From the NCBI RefSeq assembly GCF_006717045.1, contig NZ_VFPH01000002.1:2418001-2482000 (forward strand): a stretch of 64,000 bases of DNA, read 5' to 3'. The position numbers and the translations under genes were made by a program. This stretch comes from Pseudonocardia cypriaca (GTDB lineage Bacteria > Actinomycetota > Actinomycetes > Mycobacteriales > Pseudonocardiaceae). The notes under the pieces were generated by a model. The model had not been told where the DNA came from. It did not search any database and saw only the letters and a program-made list of their open reading frames with translations. Each line of letters begins with the position of its first letter. The stretch's first letter is position 1. Positions 48,216 to 57,904 of the stretch are shown here, one piece after another.

Positions 48216-49865
48216 ATGCGCGCACGACGAGCAGCTGCCTGGACGGCCGGGTTGCTGTCCATCGCCCTGGTGACCACCGCGTGCGGCGGAGGTGGCGGCG
48301 AGCCGGGTGGGGGCGCGGCGACCCCGAGCGGCGCCACCATCACCGTGAACGGCACGGAGCCGGAGAACCCGCTCGTGCCCGGCAACACGAACGAGACCGG
48401 TGGCGGCAAGGTCATCGACGCGCTGTTCAGCTCGCTCGTCGAGTACGACCCGGTGACGGCACAGCCCGCCAACATGGTGGCGGAGTCGATCGACACCACC
48501 GACTCGCGGGTGTACACGATCCGGCTGAAGGACGGCTGGACGTTCCACGACGGCTCGCCGGTCACCGCGCAGAGCTTCGTCCGCTCGTGGAACTACACCG
48601 CGTACTCCCCCAACGGCCAGCAGAACGCCTCCTTCTTCTCCAAGATCCAGGGCTACGACCAGGTCCACACCGAGGACCCGGACGGCACCGCGGGCCCGCA
48701 GACGGCGCCGCAGCCGGCCGCGCAGGAGATGTCCGGCCTGCGGGTGGTGGACGACCGGACCTTCGAGGTGACCCTGTCCGCGCCGTTCGTGGTGTTCCCG
48801 ACCATCCTGGGTTACCGGGCGTTCGCGCCGCTCCCCGAGCTGTTCTTCACCGACCGGGCGGCGTTCGAGGCAGTGCCTATCGGCAACGGGCCGTTCCGCT
48901 TCGTCTCCCGCCAGCCGGGTGTCAACGTCGTCGTCGAGCGCTACGAGCAGTGGCCCGGCGCGCCCAAGCCGAGCGTGGCCGGGGTGGAGTTCCGCTTCTA
49001 CGAGTCCGCCGAGGCGGCCTACGCCGACGTCGTGGCGAACAACCTCGACTTCATCGAGGTCATCCCGCCGTCCGGGCTGGCCGGCAACCTCTACCAGACC
49101 GACCTCGCCGACCGCAGCGTGTCGCGGACCTTCCTCGGCGTGCAGCGCCTCGGCTTCCCGCTTTACGACGCGCGCTACCAGAACCCGCAGCTGCGGCAGG
49201 CCATCTCGATGGCCATCGACCGGGAGCAGATCAACCAGCGGATCTTCGGCGGCACCCGGCCCCCCGCCGACGGGCTCGTCGCGCCCGACGTGCCCGGCCG
49301 CATCCCGAACCAGTGCGGCGAGCTGTGCACGTACCAGCCTGATCGCGCGCGGCAGATGTTCCAGGCCAGCGGGTTCCAGGGCCCGATCGAGCTGACCTCG
49401 AACGCCGACTCCGGCAACGCCGAGTGGATCCAGGCCACCTGCGTCTCGATCAGCAACGCGCTCGGCGTGCAGTGCACGTTCGTGCCGGTGCCCACGTTCG
49501 GCGAGCACCGCTCGGCGATCAACGCGCGGCAGCTGAGCCGGCTGTACCGCACCAGCTGGGTGGCGGACTACCCGTCGATCGAGAACTTCCTCAACCCGCT
49601 GTACCGCACCGGCGGGTCGACCAATGACGGCGAGTACTCCAGCCCGGCCGTCGACGAGCTCCTCGCCCGCGCGGACGCGGCCCCGTCCGTCGAGGAGGGC
49701 AACGCGCTCTACCAGGAGGCCGAGCGCATGATCATCCAGGACATGCCCGCGATCCCGGTGTACTTCCAGTCGTTCCAGGCGGGCTGGTCGGAGCGGCTCC
49801 AGAACGTCACGGTCACGCCGTTCCGCGAGCTCGACCTGGAGAGCGTCACGGTCTCGGACAACTAG
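48216..49865 (+). CDS. oligopeptide ABC transporter substrate-binding lipoprotein
   Basis: A 549-residue SBP type 5 protein, ATG 48216 with GGGGGG upstream. Signal with n-region MRARRAAAW and lipobox TTAC near residue 25, so a lipoprotein. Family motifs: VYTIRLKDGWTFHDGSPVTAQSFVRSWNY (about 110), NLDFIEV (about 275) and RQAISMAIDREQIN (about 325). It binds peptides or similar ligands outside the cell. It heads operon 1 (binding protein, two permeases, two ATPases). Specificity is not deducible. Confidence 0.88.
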   Translation: MRARRAAAWTAGLLSIALVTTACGGGGGEPGGGAATPSGATITVNGTEPENPLVPGNTNETGGGKVIDALFSSLVEYDPVTAQPANMVAESIDTTDSRVYTIRLKDGWTFHDGSPVTAQSFVRSWNYTAYSPNGQQNASFFSKIQGYDQVHTEDPDGTAGPQTAPQPAAQEMSGLRVVDDRTFEVTLSAPFVVFPTILGYRAFAPLPELFFTDRAAFEAVPIGNGPFRFVSRQPGVNVVVERYEQWPGAPKPSVAGVEFRFYESAEAAYADVVANNLDFIEVIPPSGLAGNLYQTDLADRSVSRTFLGVQRLGFPLYDARYQNPQLRQAISMAIDREQINQRIFGGTRPPADGLVAPDVPGRIPNQCGELCTYQPDRARQMFQASGFQGPIELTSNADSGNAEWIQATCVSISNALGVQCTFVPVPTFGEHRSAINARQLSRLYRTSWVADYPSIENFLNPLYRTGGSTNDGEYSSPAVDELLARADAAPSVEEGNALYQEAERMIIQDMPAIPVYFQSFQAGWSERLQNVTVTPFRELDLESVTVSDN

Positions 49866-50791
49866 TGGGGCGCTACGTCCTCCGAAGGCTCCTCCAGCTC
49901 GTACCGGTCTTCGTCGGGACGACCTTCCTCATCTACCTGCTCGTCTGGGCGTTGCCGGGCGACCCGTTCGCCGGCAAGTGCGGCGAGCGGGCCTGCCCCG
50001 ACGCCTACGTCGCCCGGATGCGCGAGGAGTTCCACCTCGACGAGAACGTCGTCGGGCAGTACCTGCGCTACGTCGGCAACCTGCTGCAGGGCGACTTCGG
50101 CCAGACGTTCTCCGGGACGTCGGTCGGCCAGCTGATCGCGGCCGCCTACCCGGTCACGCTGCGGCTGGCGATCGTCGCGCTGCTGATCGAGGCCGTCATC
50201 GGGGTGGTCGCCGGTGTCCTCACCGGCCTGCGCTCCGGTGGCTTCCTCGACAACGTCGTGCTGGTCTCGACCCTCTTCCTGATCTCAATCCCGGTGTTCG
50301 TCACCGGCTACGTCCTGCAGACCGTGCTGGGCCTGCGGCTCGGGATCATCGCCCCGACGGTCTCGGCCGACGCGAGCTTCGGGGAGCTGATCGTGCCCGG
50401 CTTCGTGCTCGCCAGCCTGTCGATGGCCTACGTCACCCGCCTGACCCGGACCTCCATCGCGGAGAACCGGCGCTCCGACTACGTCCGCACCGCGGTGGCG
50501 AAGGGCCTCGAACCGCGCCGGGTGGTCGGCGTGCACCTGCTGCGCAACTCGCTGATCCCGGTCGTCACCTTCCTCGGTGTCGACCTGGGCTCGCTCATGA
50601 GCGGCGCGATCGTCACCGAGGGAATCTTCAACATCCGCGGCATCGGTGGGCTGATCTTCCGTTCGATCGCCCTGCGGGAAGGCGCCACCGTCACGGGGGT
50701 GGTCGTCCTGCTCGTGATCATCTACCTGTTGATGAACCTGCTGGTGGACGTGGTCTACGCCGTTCTCGACCCGAGGATCCGCTATGTCTGA
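49865..50791 (+). CDS. peptide ABC transporter permease (DppB type)
   Basis: A 308-residue permease, GTG 49865 overlapping the upstream TAG by one base. N-terminal helix YVLRRLLQLVPVFVGTTFLIYLLVW is typical of DppB. The EAA loop near 200 is DYVRTAVAKGLEPRRVVGVHLLRNSLIPV. Six helices expected; it forms the pore with the next gene product. Confidence 0.9.
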   Translation: MGRYVLRRLLQLVPVFVGTTFLIYLLVWALPGDPFAGKCGERACPDAYVARMREEFHLDENVVGQYLRYVGNLLQGDFGQTFSGTSVGQLIAAAYPVTLRLAIVALLIEAVIGVVAGVLTGLRSGGFLDNVVLVSTLFLISIPVFVTGYVLQTVLGLRLGIIAPTVSADASFGELIVPGFVLASLSMAYVTRLTRTSIAENRRSDYVRTAVAKGLEPRRVVGVHLLRNSLIPVVTFLGVDLGSLMSGAIVTEGIFNIRGIGGLIFRSIALREGATVTGVVVLLVIIYLLMNLLVDVVYAVLDPRIRYV

Positions 50792-51689
50792 CCCCAGCGT
50801 GCTGGCTGCCGCCGGGCCGGACCGGGCACGCAGCCTCGTCTCGGACGCATGGCACGACCTGCGCAGGCGCCCGCTGTTCCTGATCTCGGTGGCGCTCATC
50901 GCGTTACTGCTGGTGCTCTCGGCCTTCCCCCAGCTGTTCACCTCAGTCGATCCGAACGCGGGCGACCTCGCCCGCAGCCGGCAGCCGCCGTCGGCGCAGG
51001 CCTGGTTCGGCTACGACCTGCTCGGCCGCGACGTGTTCGCCCGCGCGATCTACGGCACCCGCGTGTCGATCGTCGTCGGGGTGCTCGCCACGACGTTCAC
51101 CGTGCTCGTCGGCGGCGCGCTCGGCATGGTCGCCGGCTACTACGGAGGATGGCTCGACAACCTGGTCTCCCGGCTCACCGACATCATCTTCGGCCTACCG
51201 TTCGTGCTCGGTGCGATCGTGATCCTCTCCAGCTTCCGCGAGACCGTCGGGGAGGGGGCCGTCGGGATCACCGCGCTCGTGGTGCTGACGATGGGCGCGC
51301 TCTCGTGGCCGGTGTCGATGCGCATCACGCGGTCGGCGGCGATCGCGGCCCGCGACCAGGACTACGTCCGCGCCGCCCGCGCGCTCGGCGCGAGCCCGGC
51401 ACGGGTGATCTGGCGCCACATGCTGCCGAACTGCCTCGCTCCCGTGCTGGTGTACGCCACGATCGCGCTCGGCGCCTTCATCGGCATCGAGGCCACGCTG
51501 TCGTTCCTCGGCATCGGGCTGCGCGAGCCCGTCGTGTCGTGGGGCGTGATGATCAGCGAGGCGCGGGACTACCTGCGCGTCGCACCGTTCCTGCTGCTGT
51601 TCCCGGCCGCGTTCCTCGCCGTCACGGTGCTCGCCTTCGTGATGCTGGGCGACGCGGTCCGCGAGGCGTTCGACCCGAAGGGCCGCTGA
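50784..51689 (+). CDS. peptide ABC transporter permease (DppC type)
   Basis: A 301-residue permease, ATG 50784 overlapping the preceding stop by eight bases. Typical N-terminal RRRPLFLISVALIALLLVLSAF helix, DLLGRDVFARAIYGTRVSIVVGVLA (about 76), EAA loop DYVRAARALGASPARVIWRHMLPN (about 193). The stop overlaps the next ATG by one base. Confidence 0.9.
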   Translation: MSDPSVLAAAGPDRARSLVSDAWHDLRRRPLFLISVALIALLLVLSAFPQLFTSVDPNAGDLARSRQPPSAQAWFGYDLLGRDVFARAIYGTRVSIVVGVLATTFTVLVGGALGMVAGYYGGWLDNLVSRLTDIIFGLPFVLGAIVILSSFRETVGEGAVGITALVVLTMGALSWPVSMRITRSAAIAARDQDYVRAARALGASPARVIWRHMLPNCLAPVLVYATIALGAFIGIEATLSFLGIGLREPVVSWGVMISEARDYLRVAPFLLLFPAAFLAVTVLAFVMLGDAVREAFDPKGR

Positions 51690-52672
51690 TGTCGAGTCCG
51701 TTGCTGGAGGTGGATGGCCTCCGGGTGGAGTTCCGCACCCGCGACGGGGTGGCGCACGTGCTCAACGGCGTCGACTACCACGTGGACGCCGGGGAGACCC
51801 TCGCCGTGCTCGGCGAGTCCGGTTCGGGCAAGAGCGTCACGGCCAACACGATCATGGGGATCCTGCCGATGCCGCCTGCGGTCGTCACCGGCGGCGCGGT
51901 GCGCTACCGCGGGGAGGAGCTGCTCGGCGCAACGGACTCGCGGCGCCGGGAGCTGCGCGGCGAGCACATCGCGATGGTCTTCCAGGACGCGCTCTCAGCG
52001 CTGAACCCGGTGTTCACCGTCGGGTTCCAGATCGGCGAACAGCTGCGCACCAGGCGTGGGATGAGCCGCCGCGACGCCGAGAAGCGCGCCGTCGAGCTGC
52101 TGGACCTGGTCGGCATCCCGGCCGCCCGGCAGCGGGTGCGCGACCACCCGCACCAGTTCTCGGGCGGGATGCGGCAGCGCGTCATGATCGCGATGTCGCT
52201 CGCCCTCGACCCGGACGTCCTCATCGCGGACGAGCCCACCACGGCGCTCGACGTCACCGTGCAGGCCCAGATCATGGACCTGCTCGCCGAGATCCAGGCC
52301 GAACGGCACATGGGCCTGATCCTCATCACGCACGACCTGGGCGTGGTCGCGGAGGTGGCCGACCGGATCGCGGTGATGTACGCGGGCCGGATCGTCGAGC
52401 ACGCGGACGTGCACTCCCTCTACGCCAACCCGTGCCACCCGTACACCCGGTCGCTCCTGGAGTCGATCCCGCGCATCGACACGAAGGGCACGGCGCTGAA
52501 GGCCATCCGCGGGCTGCCGCCCAGCCTCACCCGCATCCCGCCCGGATGCCCGTTCCACCCGCGCTGCCCGATGGCCGCCGACGTGTGCACGGAGGCGGTC
52601 CCGCCGCTCGAGATCCTGCCCGGCGGGCGGTCGTCCGCGTGCCTGTTCGCCGAGGAGCTGGTGGCGCGATGA
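51689..52672 (+). CDS. peptide ABC transporter ATPase (DppD type)
   Basis: A 327-residue ATPase. Walker A GESGSGKSVTA (about 43), signature FSGGMRQRVMIAMSLA (about 155), Walker B VLIADEPTTALDVT (about 175). C-terminal DppD/OppD extension with zinc/Fe-S-like Cys cluster CPFHPRCPMAADVC (about 288-301). Its stop overlaps a 13-codon micro-ORF. Confidence 0.9.
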   Translation: MSSPLLEVDGLRVEFRTRDGVAHVLNGVDYHVDAGETLAVLGESGSGKSVTANTIMGILPMPPAVVTGGAVRYRGEELLGATDSRRRELRGEHIAMVFQDALSALNPVFTVGFQIGEQLRTRRGMSRRDAEKRAVELLDLVGIPAARQRVRDHPHQFSGGMRQRVMIAMSLALDPDVLIADEPTTALDVTVQAQIMDLLAEIQAERHMGLILITHDLGVVAEVADRIAVMYAGRIVEHADVHSLYANPCHPYTRSLLESIPRIDTKGTALKAIRGLPPSLTRIPPGCPFHPRCPMAADVCTEAVPPLEILPGGRSSACLFAEELVAR

Positions 52673-52706
52673 CCGCCCAGGTACCCGGGCCCGCGGAGGC
52701 GGGGTC

Positions 52707-52710
<4 letters not shown>
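52669..52710 (+). CDS. 13-codon micro-ORF linking the two ATPase genes
   Basis: ATG 52669 overlaps the upstream stop (ATGA) and reads MTAQVPGPAEAGS, and its TGA (52708-52710) overlaps the ATG of the next ATPase gene at 52707 (ATGA). So ribosomes can pass across the 34-base gap through two coupled junctions. It also carries GGAGG for the next gene. It may act in coupling only. Confidence 0.35.
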
Positions 52711-53711
<1,001 letters not shown>

Positions 53712-53727
53712 GCGGACGGCAGGGCAC

Positions 53728-54759
53728 TTACAGGAGGGCCCTGCGCTCCGCGTAGTGGCAGGCCGCCGGGTGGCCGTGACCCCGGTCGACCAGCTCCGGC
53801 GGCTGCTCGATGCAGGCCGTGCGTTCGGACTCCGTCAGCTCGTTCGCGAACTTCGGGCAGCGGGTGCGGAAGCGGCAGCCGCTCGGCGGATCGGCCGGGC
53901 TGGGCACGTCGCCGACCACGGTGATCCGCTCGCGGGCCCGTTCCTTGCGCGGGTCGGGCAACGGGATCGCGGAGATCAGCGCCTGCGTGTAGGGGTGGGC
54001 CGGGCCCTCGAACAGCTCCTGGGACGTGCCCGTCTCGACGATCGTGCCCAGGTACATCACAGCGATGCGGTCGGCGATGTGGCGCACCACCGACAGGTCG
54101 TGCGAGACGAACAGGTAGGACAGGCCCAGCTCGGACTGCAGCTCGTCGAGCAGGTTCAGCACGCCGGCCTGGATGGAGACGTCCAGCGCGGACACCGGCT
54201 CGTCGAGCACAAGGACCTTGGGGCGCAGCGCGAGCGCCCGCGCGACGCCGATGCGCTGGCGCTGGCCGCCGGAGAACTCGTGGGGGAACCGGTTGCCGTG
54301 CTCCGGCTTGAGCCCGACCGTGCGCAGCAGGTCGCGCACGACGGTGCGGCCCTCGTCGCCGTAGAGGCCGTGGATGCGCAGCGGCTCGGCGATGATCTCG
54401 TTGACCGGCATCCGCGGGTCGAGCGACGCGTACGGGTCCTGGAACACGATCTGCAGGTCGCGACGCAGCGCTCGCATCTGCGATCGCGAGAGCGACGTGA
54501 GCTCGCGGCCCTGGTAGAACACCTCGCCCGAGGTGGCGGGCTGCAGGTTCAGCAGCACGCGGGCGGTGGTGCTCTTGCCGCACCCCGACTCACCGACGAG
54601 GCCGAGGGTCTCGCGCTCCGCGAGGTCGAACGAGACACCGCAGACGGCGTGCACCTCCCCGACCTGGCGGCGCAGCAGGCCGCGGGAGCGCACCGGGAAG
54701 TGCTTGACGAGGTTGCGGACGCTCAGCACCGGCGGTGCGGCGACGGGGGCTGCAGTCAT
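53728..54759 (-). CDS. peptide ABC transporter ATPase (OppF type), operon 2
   Basis: A 343-residue ATPase from ATG 54759, overlapping the upstream stop (ATGA). Walker A GESGCGKSTTA, signature FSGGQRQRIGVARALALRPK, Walker B VLVLDEPVSALDVS, C-terminal CRFRTRCPKFANEL. Very similar to the operon 1 counterpart at 52707-53711, showing shared ancestry, but with a different N-terminus. Last gene of operon 2. Confidence 0.9.
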   Translation of the reverse strand: MTAAPVAAPPVLSVRNLVKHFPVRSRGLLRRQVGEVHAVCGVSFDLAERETLGLVGESGCGKSTTARVLLNLQPATSGEVFYQGRELTSLSRSQMRALRRDLQIVFQDPYASLDPRMPVNEIIAEPLRIHGLYGDEGRTVVRDLLRTVGLKPEHGNRFPHEFSGGQRQRIGVARALALRPKVLVLDEPVSALDVSIQAGVLNLLDELQSELGLSYLFVSHDLSVVRHIADRIAVMYLGTIVETGTSQELFEGPAHPYTQALISAIPLPDPRKERARERITVVGDVPSPADPPSGCRFRTRCPKFANELTESERTACIEQPPELVDRGHGHPAACHYAERRALL

Positions 54760-55898
54760 GACAGGTCGTCCTGGGGTTCGAGGTCGGCAGTCTCGCGCAC
54801 GAACTCCGCGAGCGCCGCGGTGTCGGCGACCCTCGTGCCGAACAGCTGCCCCGCCTCGGCTCCCACGAGCTCCTCGGAGAAGTGGCACGCGGCCGTGTGG
54901 TCCGGGCTGGTGGTGGGCTCCAGCGAAGGCTCCACCTCGTCGCAAATCCCCCGGGCCAGCGGGCATCGTGGGGTGAACGGGCACCCGGACGGCATGTTGA
55001 CCAGCGACGGCGGTGCGCCGGGGATCGGGGTGAGCCGCTCGGACGGGCGGTCGAGCCGCGGGAGGCTGCCCAGCAGCCCGAGGGCGTACGGCATGCGCGG
55101 GGTGTAGAAGACGTCCTCGGCGCTGCCGCTCTCCACGAGCTTGCCCGCGTACATCACGAGGACGCGGTCGGCCCGCCCGGCGATCACGCCGAGGTCGTGG
55201 GTGATCAGCACCATGGCGGCGCCGGTCTCCTCGCGGGCGGTGTCGAGCGCGTCCAGGATCTGCGCCTGCACGGTGACGTCGAGCGCCGTGGTCGGCTCGT
55301 CGGCGATGATCACGTCGGGGTCGTTCGCCATCGCGATCGCGATCACGACCCGTTGCCGCATGCCGCCCGAGAGCTCGTGCGGGTAGCTGGCCAGCCGCGC
55401 CTTCGCGTTGGGGATGCGCACGATCTCCAGCAGCTCCGCGGCCCGCTTCAACGCCGCGTCCTTGCTCACGTCGTGGTGGGCGCGCACCGCCTCCGCGATC
55501 TGGTAGCCGATCGTGTACACCGGGTTCAGCGACGTCATCGGGTCCTGGAAGATCATCGCGATGCGCCGGCCGCGGACCTTCGCCAGCTCCGCGTCCGGGG
55601 CGCCGACCAGCTCCTTTCCGCCGAACCGCACGGAGCCGGCCACCCGTGCCGTGCCGGGCAGGAGCCCCATCACGGCCATCGACGTGACCGACTTCCCCGA
55701 GCCCGACTCGCCGACGATGCCGAGCACCTCACCCCGGCGCAGCTGGTAGCTCACGCCGCGCACGGCCTGGACCAGCCCGTCGTCGGTGGGGAACCCGACG
55801 GTGAGCCCGTCGACCTCCAGGACGACGTCGCGGGACGCTCGCGCGACCTCGCCCTCGGTCTGGGCCACCGCCAGCAGGTCCTCCTCGGGCGGGGTCAT
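54756..55898 (-). CDS. peptide ABC transporter ATPase (OppD type), operon 2
   Basis: A 380-residue ATPase from ATG 55898 (ATGA overlap). Walker A GESGSGKSVTS (about 60), signature LSGGMRQRVVIAIAMANDPD (about 168), Walker B VIIADEPTTALDVT. C-terminal CPFTPRCPLARGIC is followed by an extra tail of about 60 acidic residues (EELVGAEAGQLFGTRVADTA) that the operon 1 enzyme lacks. Confidence 0.9.
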   Translation of the reverse strand: MTPPEEDLLAVAQTEGEVARASRDVVLEVDGLTVGFPTDDGLVQAVRGVSYQLRRGEVLGIVGESGSGKSVTSMAVMGLLPGTARVAGSVRFGGKELVGAPDAELAKVRGRRIAMIFQDPMTSLNPVYTIGYQIAEAVRAHHDVSKDAALKRAAELLEIVRIPNAKARLASYPHELSGGMRQRVVIAIAMANDPDVIIADEPTTALDVTVQAQILDALDTAREETGAAMVLITHDLGVIAGRADRVLVMYAGKLVESGSAEDVFYTPRMPYALGLLGSLPRLDRPSERLTPIPGAPPSLVNMPSGCPFTPRCPLARGICDEVEPSLEPTTSPDHTAACHFSEELVGAEAGQLFGTRVADTAALAEFVRETADLEPQDDLS

Positions 55899-56833
55899 GC
55901 GCGCACCTTCGTCTGCTGCGGGTCGAGCGCGTCCCGCAGGCCGTCGCCGATGAAGTTGATGGTCAGGGCGATCAGGATGATGAACAGGCCGGGGAAGTAG
56001 AACAGCCACGGCCGCGTGGTGAGCGCCGTCTGCGCCTCGCTGACGAGGATGCCGAGCGACGTGTCCGGCGGGCGCACCCCGAAGCCCAGGTAGGACAGCG
56101 ACGTCTCCAGCAGGATCGCGAGCGCCACGAGGACCGTGGCGTTGACGATGATCGATCCGAGCGCGTTGGGCACCAGGTGCCGGAAGATGATCCGCGCGTC
56201 GCTCGCGCCCAGTGCCTTCGCCGCCTCGATGAACTCCTTCTCCCGCAGCGACAGCACGACGCCCCTGGCCACCCGGGAGACGTACGCCCAGTACAGCCCG
56301 GCGATGACCACCGAGATGAGCCACCACGAGCCGCCGAAGTTGTGCGCCAGCATGGCCGCGACCGCCAGCAGCGGCAGCGTGAGGACGAGGTCGGAGACCC
56401 GCATGAGGATCGTGTCGACGACCCCGCCGAAGTACCCGGCGACCGCACCCCACACCGTGCCGACGACCGTGGAGAAGAGCGCCACCAGCACGGCGATCTG
56501 CAGCGAGATCTGGGTGCCGCGCAGCACCTGCGCGAACTGGTCCTTGCCGGCGGCATCGGTGCCGAACGGGTGGTCGAGCGACGGCGCGTCGGACTTGTCC
56601 GGGGTGAACTGGCCGAAGTCGTACTTCCACAGCGCGCCGCCGACGTAGGCCAGCAGGACCAGCAGCACGAGCACGACGAGGCTGCCCACGGCGAGCCGGT
56701 GCTGCATGAACCGGCGCAGCACGAGCTGGAACTGGCTGCGCTCCGCGATGGTGAACTCGCGGTCGGGAGCCCGGGTGCCGGGCCCGGTCTCCGGCGCCGC
56801 CACCGGCGTCTCGGGCGCTACGGGCTCAGGCAT
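55895..56833 (-). CDS. peptide ABC transporter permease (OppC type), operon 2
   Basis: A 312-residue permease from ATG 56833. Pro/Ala-rich 30-residue cytoplasmic N-terminus, then LVVLVLLVLLAYVGGALW; HPFGTDAAGKDQFAQVLRGTQISLQIAVLVALFS (about 88); EAA loop EFIEAAKALGASDARIIFRHLVPN (about 190). Pairs with the next permease. Confidence 0.9.
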   Translation of the reverse strand: MPEPVAPETPVAAPETGPGTRAPDREFTIAERSQFQLVLRRFMQHRLAVGSLVVLVLLVLLAYVGGALWKYDFGQFTPDKSDAPSLDHPFGTDAAGKDQFAQVLRGTQISLQIAVLVALFSTVVGTVWGAVAGYFGGVVDTILMRVSDLVLTLPLLAVAAMLAHNFGGSWWLISVVIAGLYWAYVSRVARGVVLSLREKEFIEAAKALGASDARIIFRHLVPNALGSIIVNATVLVALAILLETSLSYLGFGVRPPDTSLGILVSEAQTALTTRPWLFYFPGLFIILIALTINFIGDGLRDALDPQQTKVRA

Positions 56834-57806
56834 AGCGGATCCTGGGGTCGAGGACGGCGTAGAGCAGGTCGGCCAGCAGGTTGAACACGATCACCACAGT
56901 GGCGGTGACCAGCAGCCACGCCATTACCACGTACACGTCGTCGCTGTGGATGGCGTTGAGCAGCAGGTCGCCCATCCCGCGCCACTGGAACACGGCCTCG
57001 GTGAGCACGGCGCCGCTGATGATCGAGGCCAGGTCGAGTGCCGTGACCGTGGTGAGCGGGATCAGCGCGTTGCGCAGGGCGTGCTTGACCATGACGCGCC
57101 GCCGCGACAGGCCCTTCGCCCTGGCCAGCCGCACGTAGTCGCTGTTCATCACCTCGAGCATCGCGGAGCGCTGGTAGCGGCTCCACGCGGCGTACGAGAT
57201 CAGGGCCAGCGAGATCGTGGGCAGGATCATGTGCCCGGCGATGTCGGCGACCTGGGCCCCGAAGCCCTCCGGTAGTGGCACCGACGCGTCGCCGATCGTG
57301 TAGACGACCTGCTCGTCGACGGCGTTGTTGAAGTCGATCCCCGCCTGCTTGAGCAGGATCGCGAGCCAGAACGCCGGCATCGCGAGGAACAGGAAGCCGA
57401 GGAAGGTGGCCGTGTAGTCGGTCTTCGAGTACTGCTTCACCGCGCTGATCACGCCGATCACGACGGCGAGCACGAGCGCGAGGATCATCGCGACGGCGAT
57501 CAGGCGGATCGTGACCATGAACCGGCCCGCGACCTCGGAGCCGATGTTCAGGTTCGACTGGACCGACGGCCCGAAGTCACCCCGGAAGAGCCCGGTGAGC
57601 CACATCCAGTACCGCTCGAGCAGCGGATGGTCCAGGCGCAGCCGCTCGGCCTCGAGAGCGATCGTCTCGGGCGGCGGGGGCGGGTTGCGCGTCAGCAGCG
57701 GCGACAGCGGGTTCCCCGACAGCGACGCGAGCATGAAGACGATGAACGTCGAGATCAGCAGGATCGGGAGCGACACCGCGATCCGCCGCACGGCGAAGGC
57801 AAGCAT
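56826..57806 (-). CDS. peptide ABC transporter permease (OppB type), operon 2
   Basis: A 326-residue permease from ATG 57806. N-terminal LAFAVRRIAVSLPILLISTFIVFMLASLSG; EAA loop DYVRLARAKGLSRRRVMVKHALRNALIPL (about 230); final DLLYAVLDPRIRYA is typical. The next gene starts eight bases before its stop. A hairpin separates it from the binding-protein gene upstream. Confidence 0.9.
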   Translation of the reverse strand: MLAFAVRRIAVSLPILLISTFIVFMLASLSGNPLSPLLTRNPPPPPETIALEAERLRLDHPLLERYWMWLTGLFRGDFGPSVQSNLNIGSEVAGRFMVTIRLIAVAMILALVLAVVIGVISAVKQYSKTDYTATFLGFLFLAMPAFWLAILLKQAGIDFNNAVDEQVVYTIGDASVPLPEGFGAQVADIAGHMILPTISLALISYAAWSRYQRSAMLEVMNSDYVRLARAKGLSRRRVMVKHALRNALIPLTTVTALDLASIISGAVLTEAVFQWRGMGDLLLNAIHSDDVYVVMAWLLVTATVVIVFNLLADLLYAVLDPRIRYA

Positions 57807-57860
57807 GGGGGATCTTCCGGATGGTCGGTTCGGCCCGTTTTCGGGAGGCTACGCCGCCCT

Positions 57861-57893
57861 CGGGGTGGCCGCTGCGGAAGCGCGGCCACCCCG
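57861..57893 (-). terminator. hairpin between binding-protein gene and permease genes
   Basis: CGGGGTGGCCGC (57861-57872) pairs perfectly with GCGGCCACCCCG (57882-57893), loop of nine, 11 bases after the stop of the substrate-binding gene and 55 before the first permease. Such a stem inside the operon would lower permease relative to binding protein or stabilise the first mRNA segment. Confidence 0.55.
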
Positions 57894-57904
57894 GGAGTGG
57901 GAAC

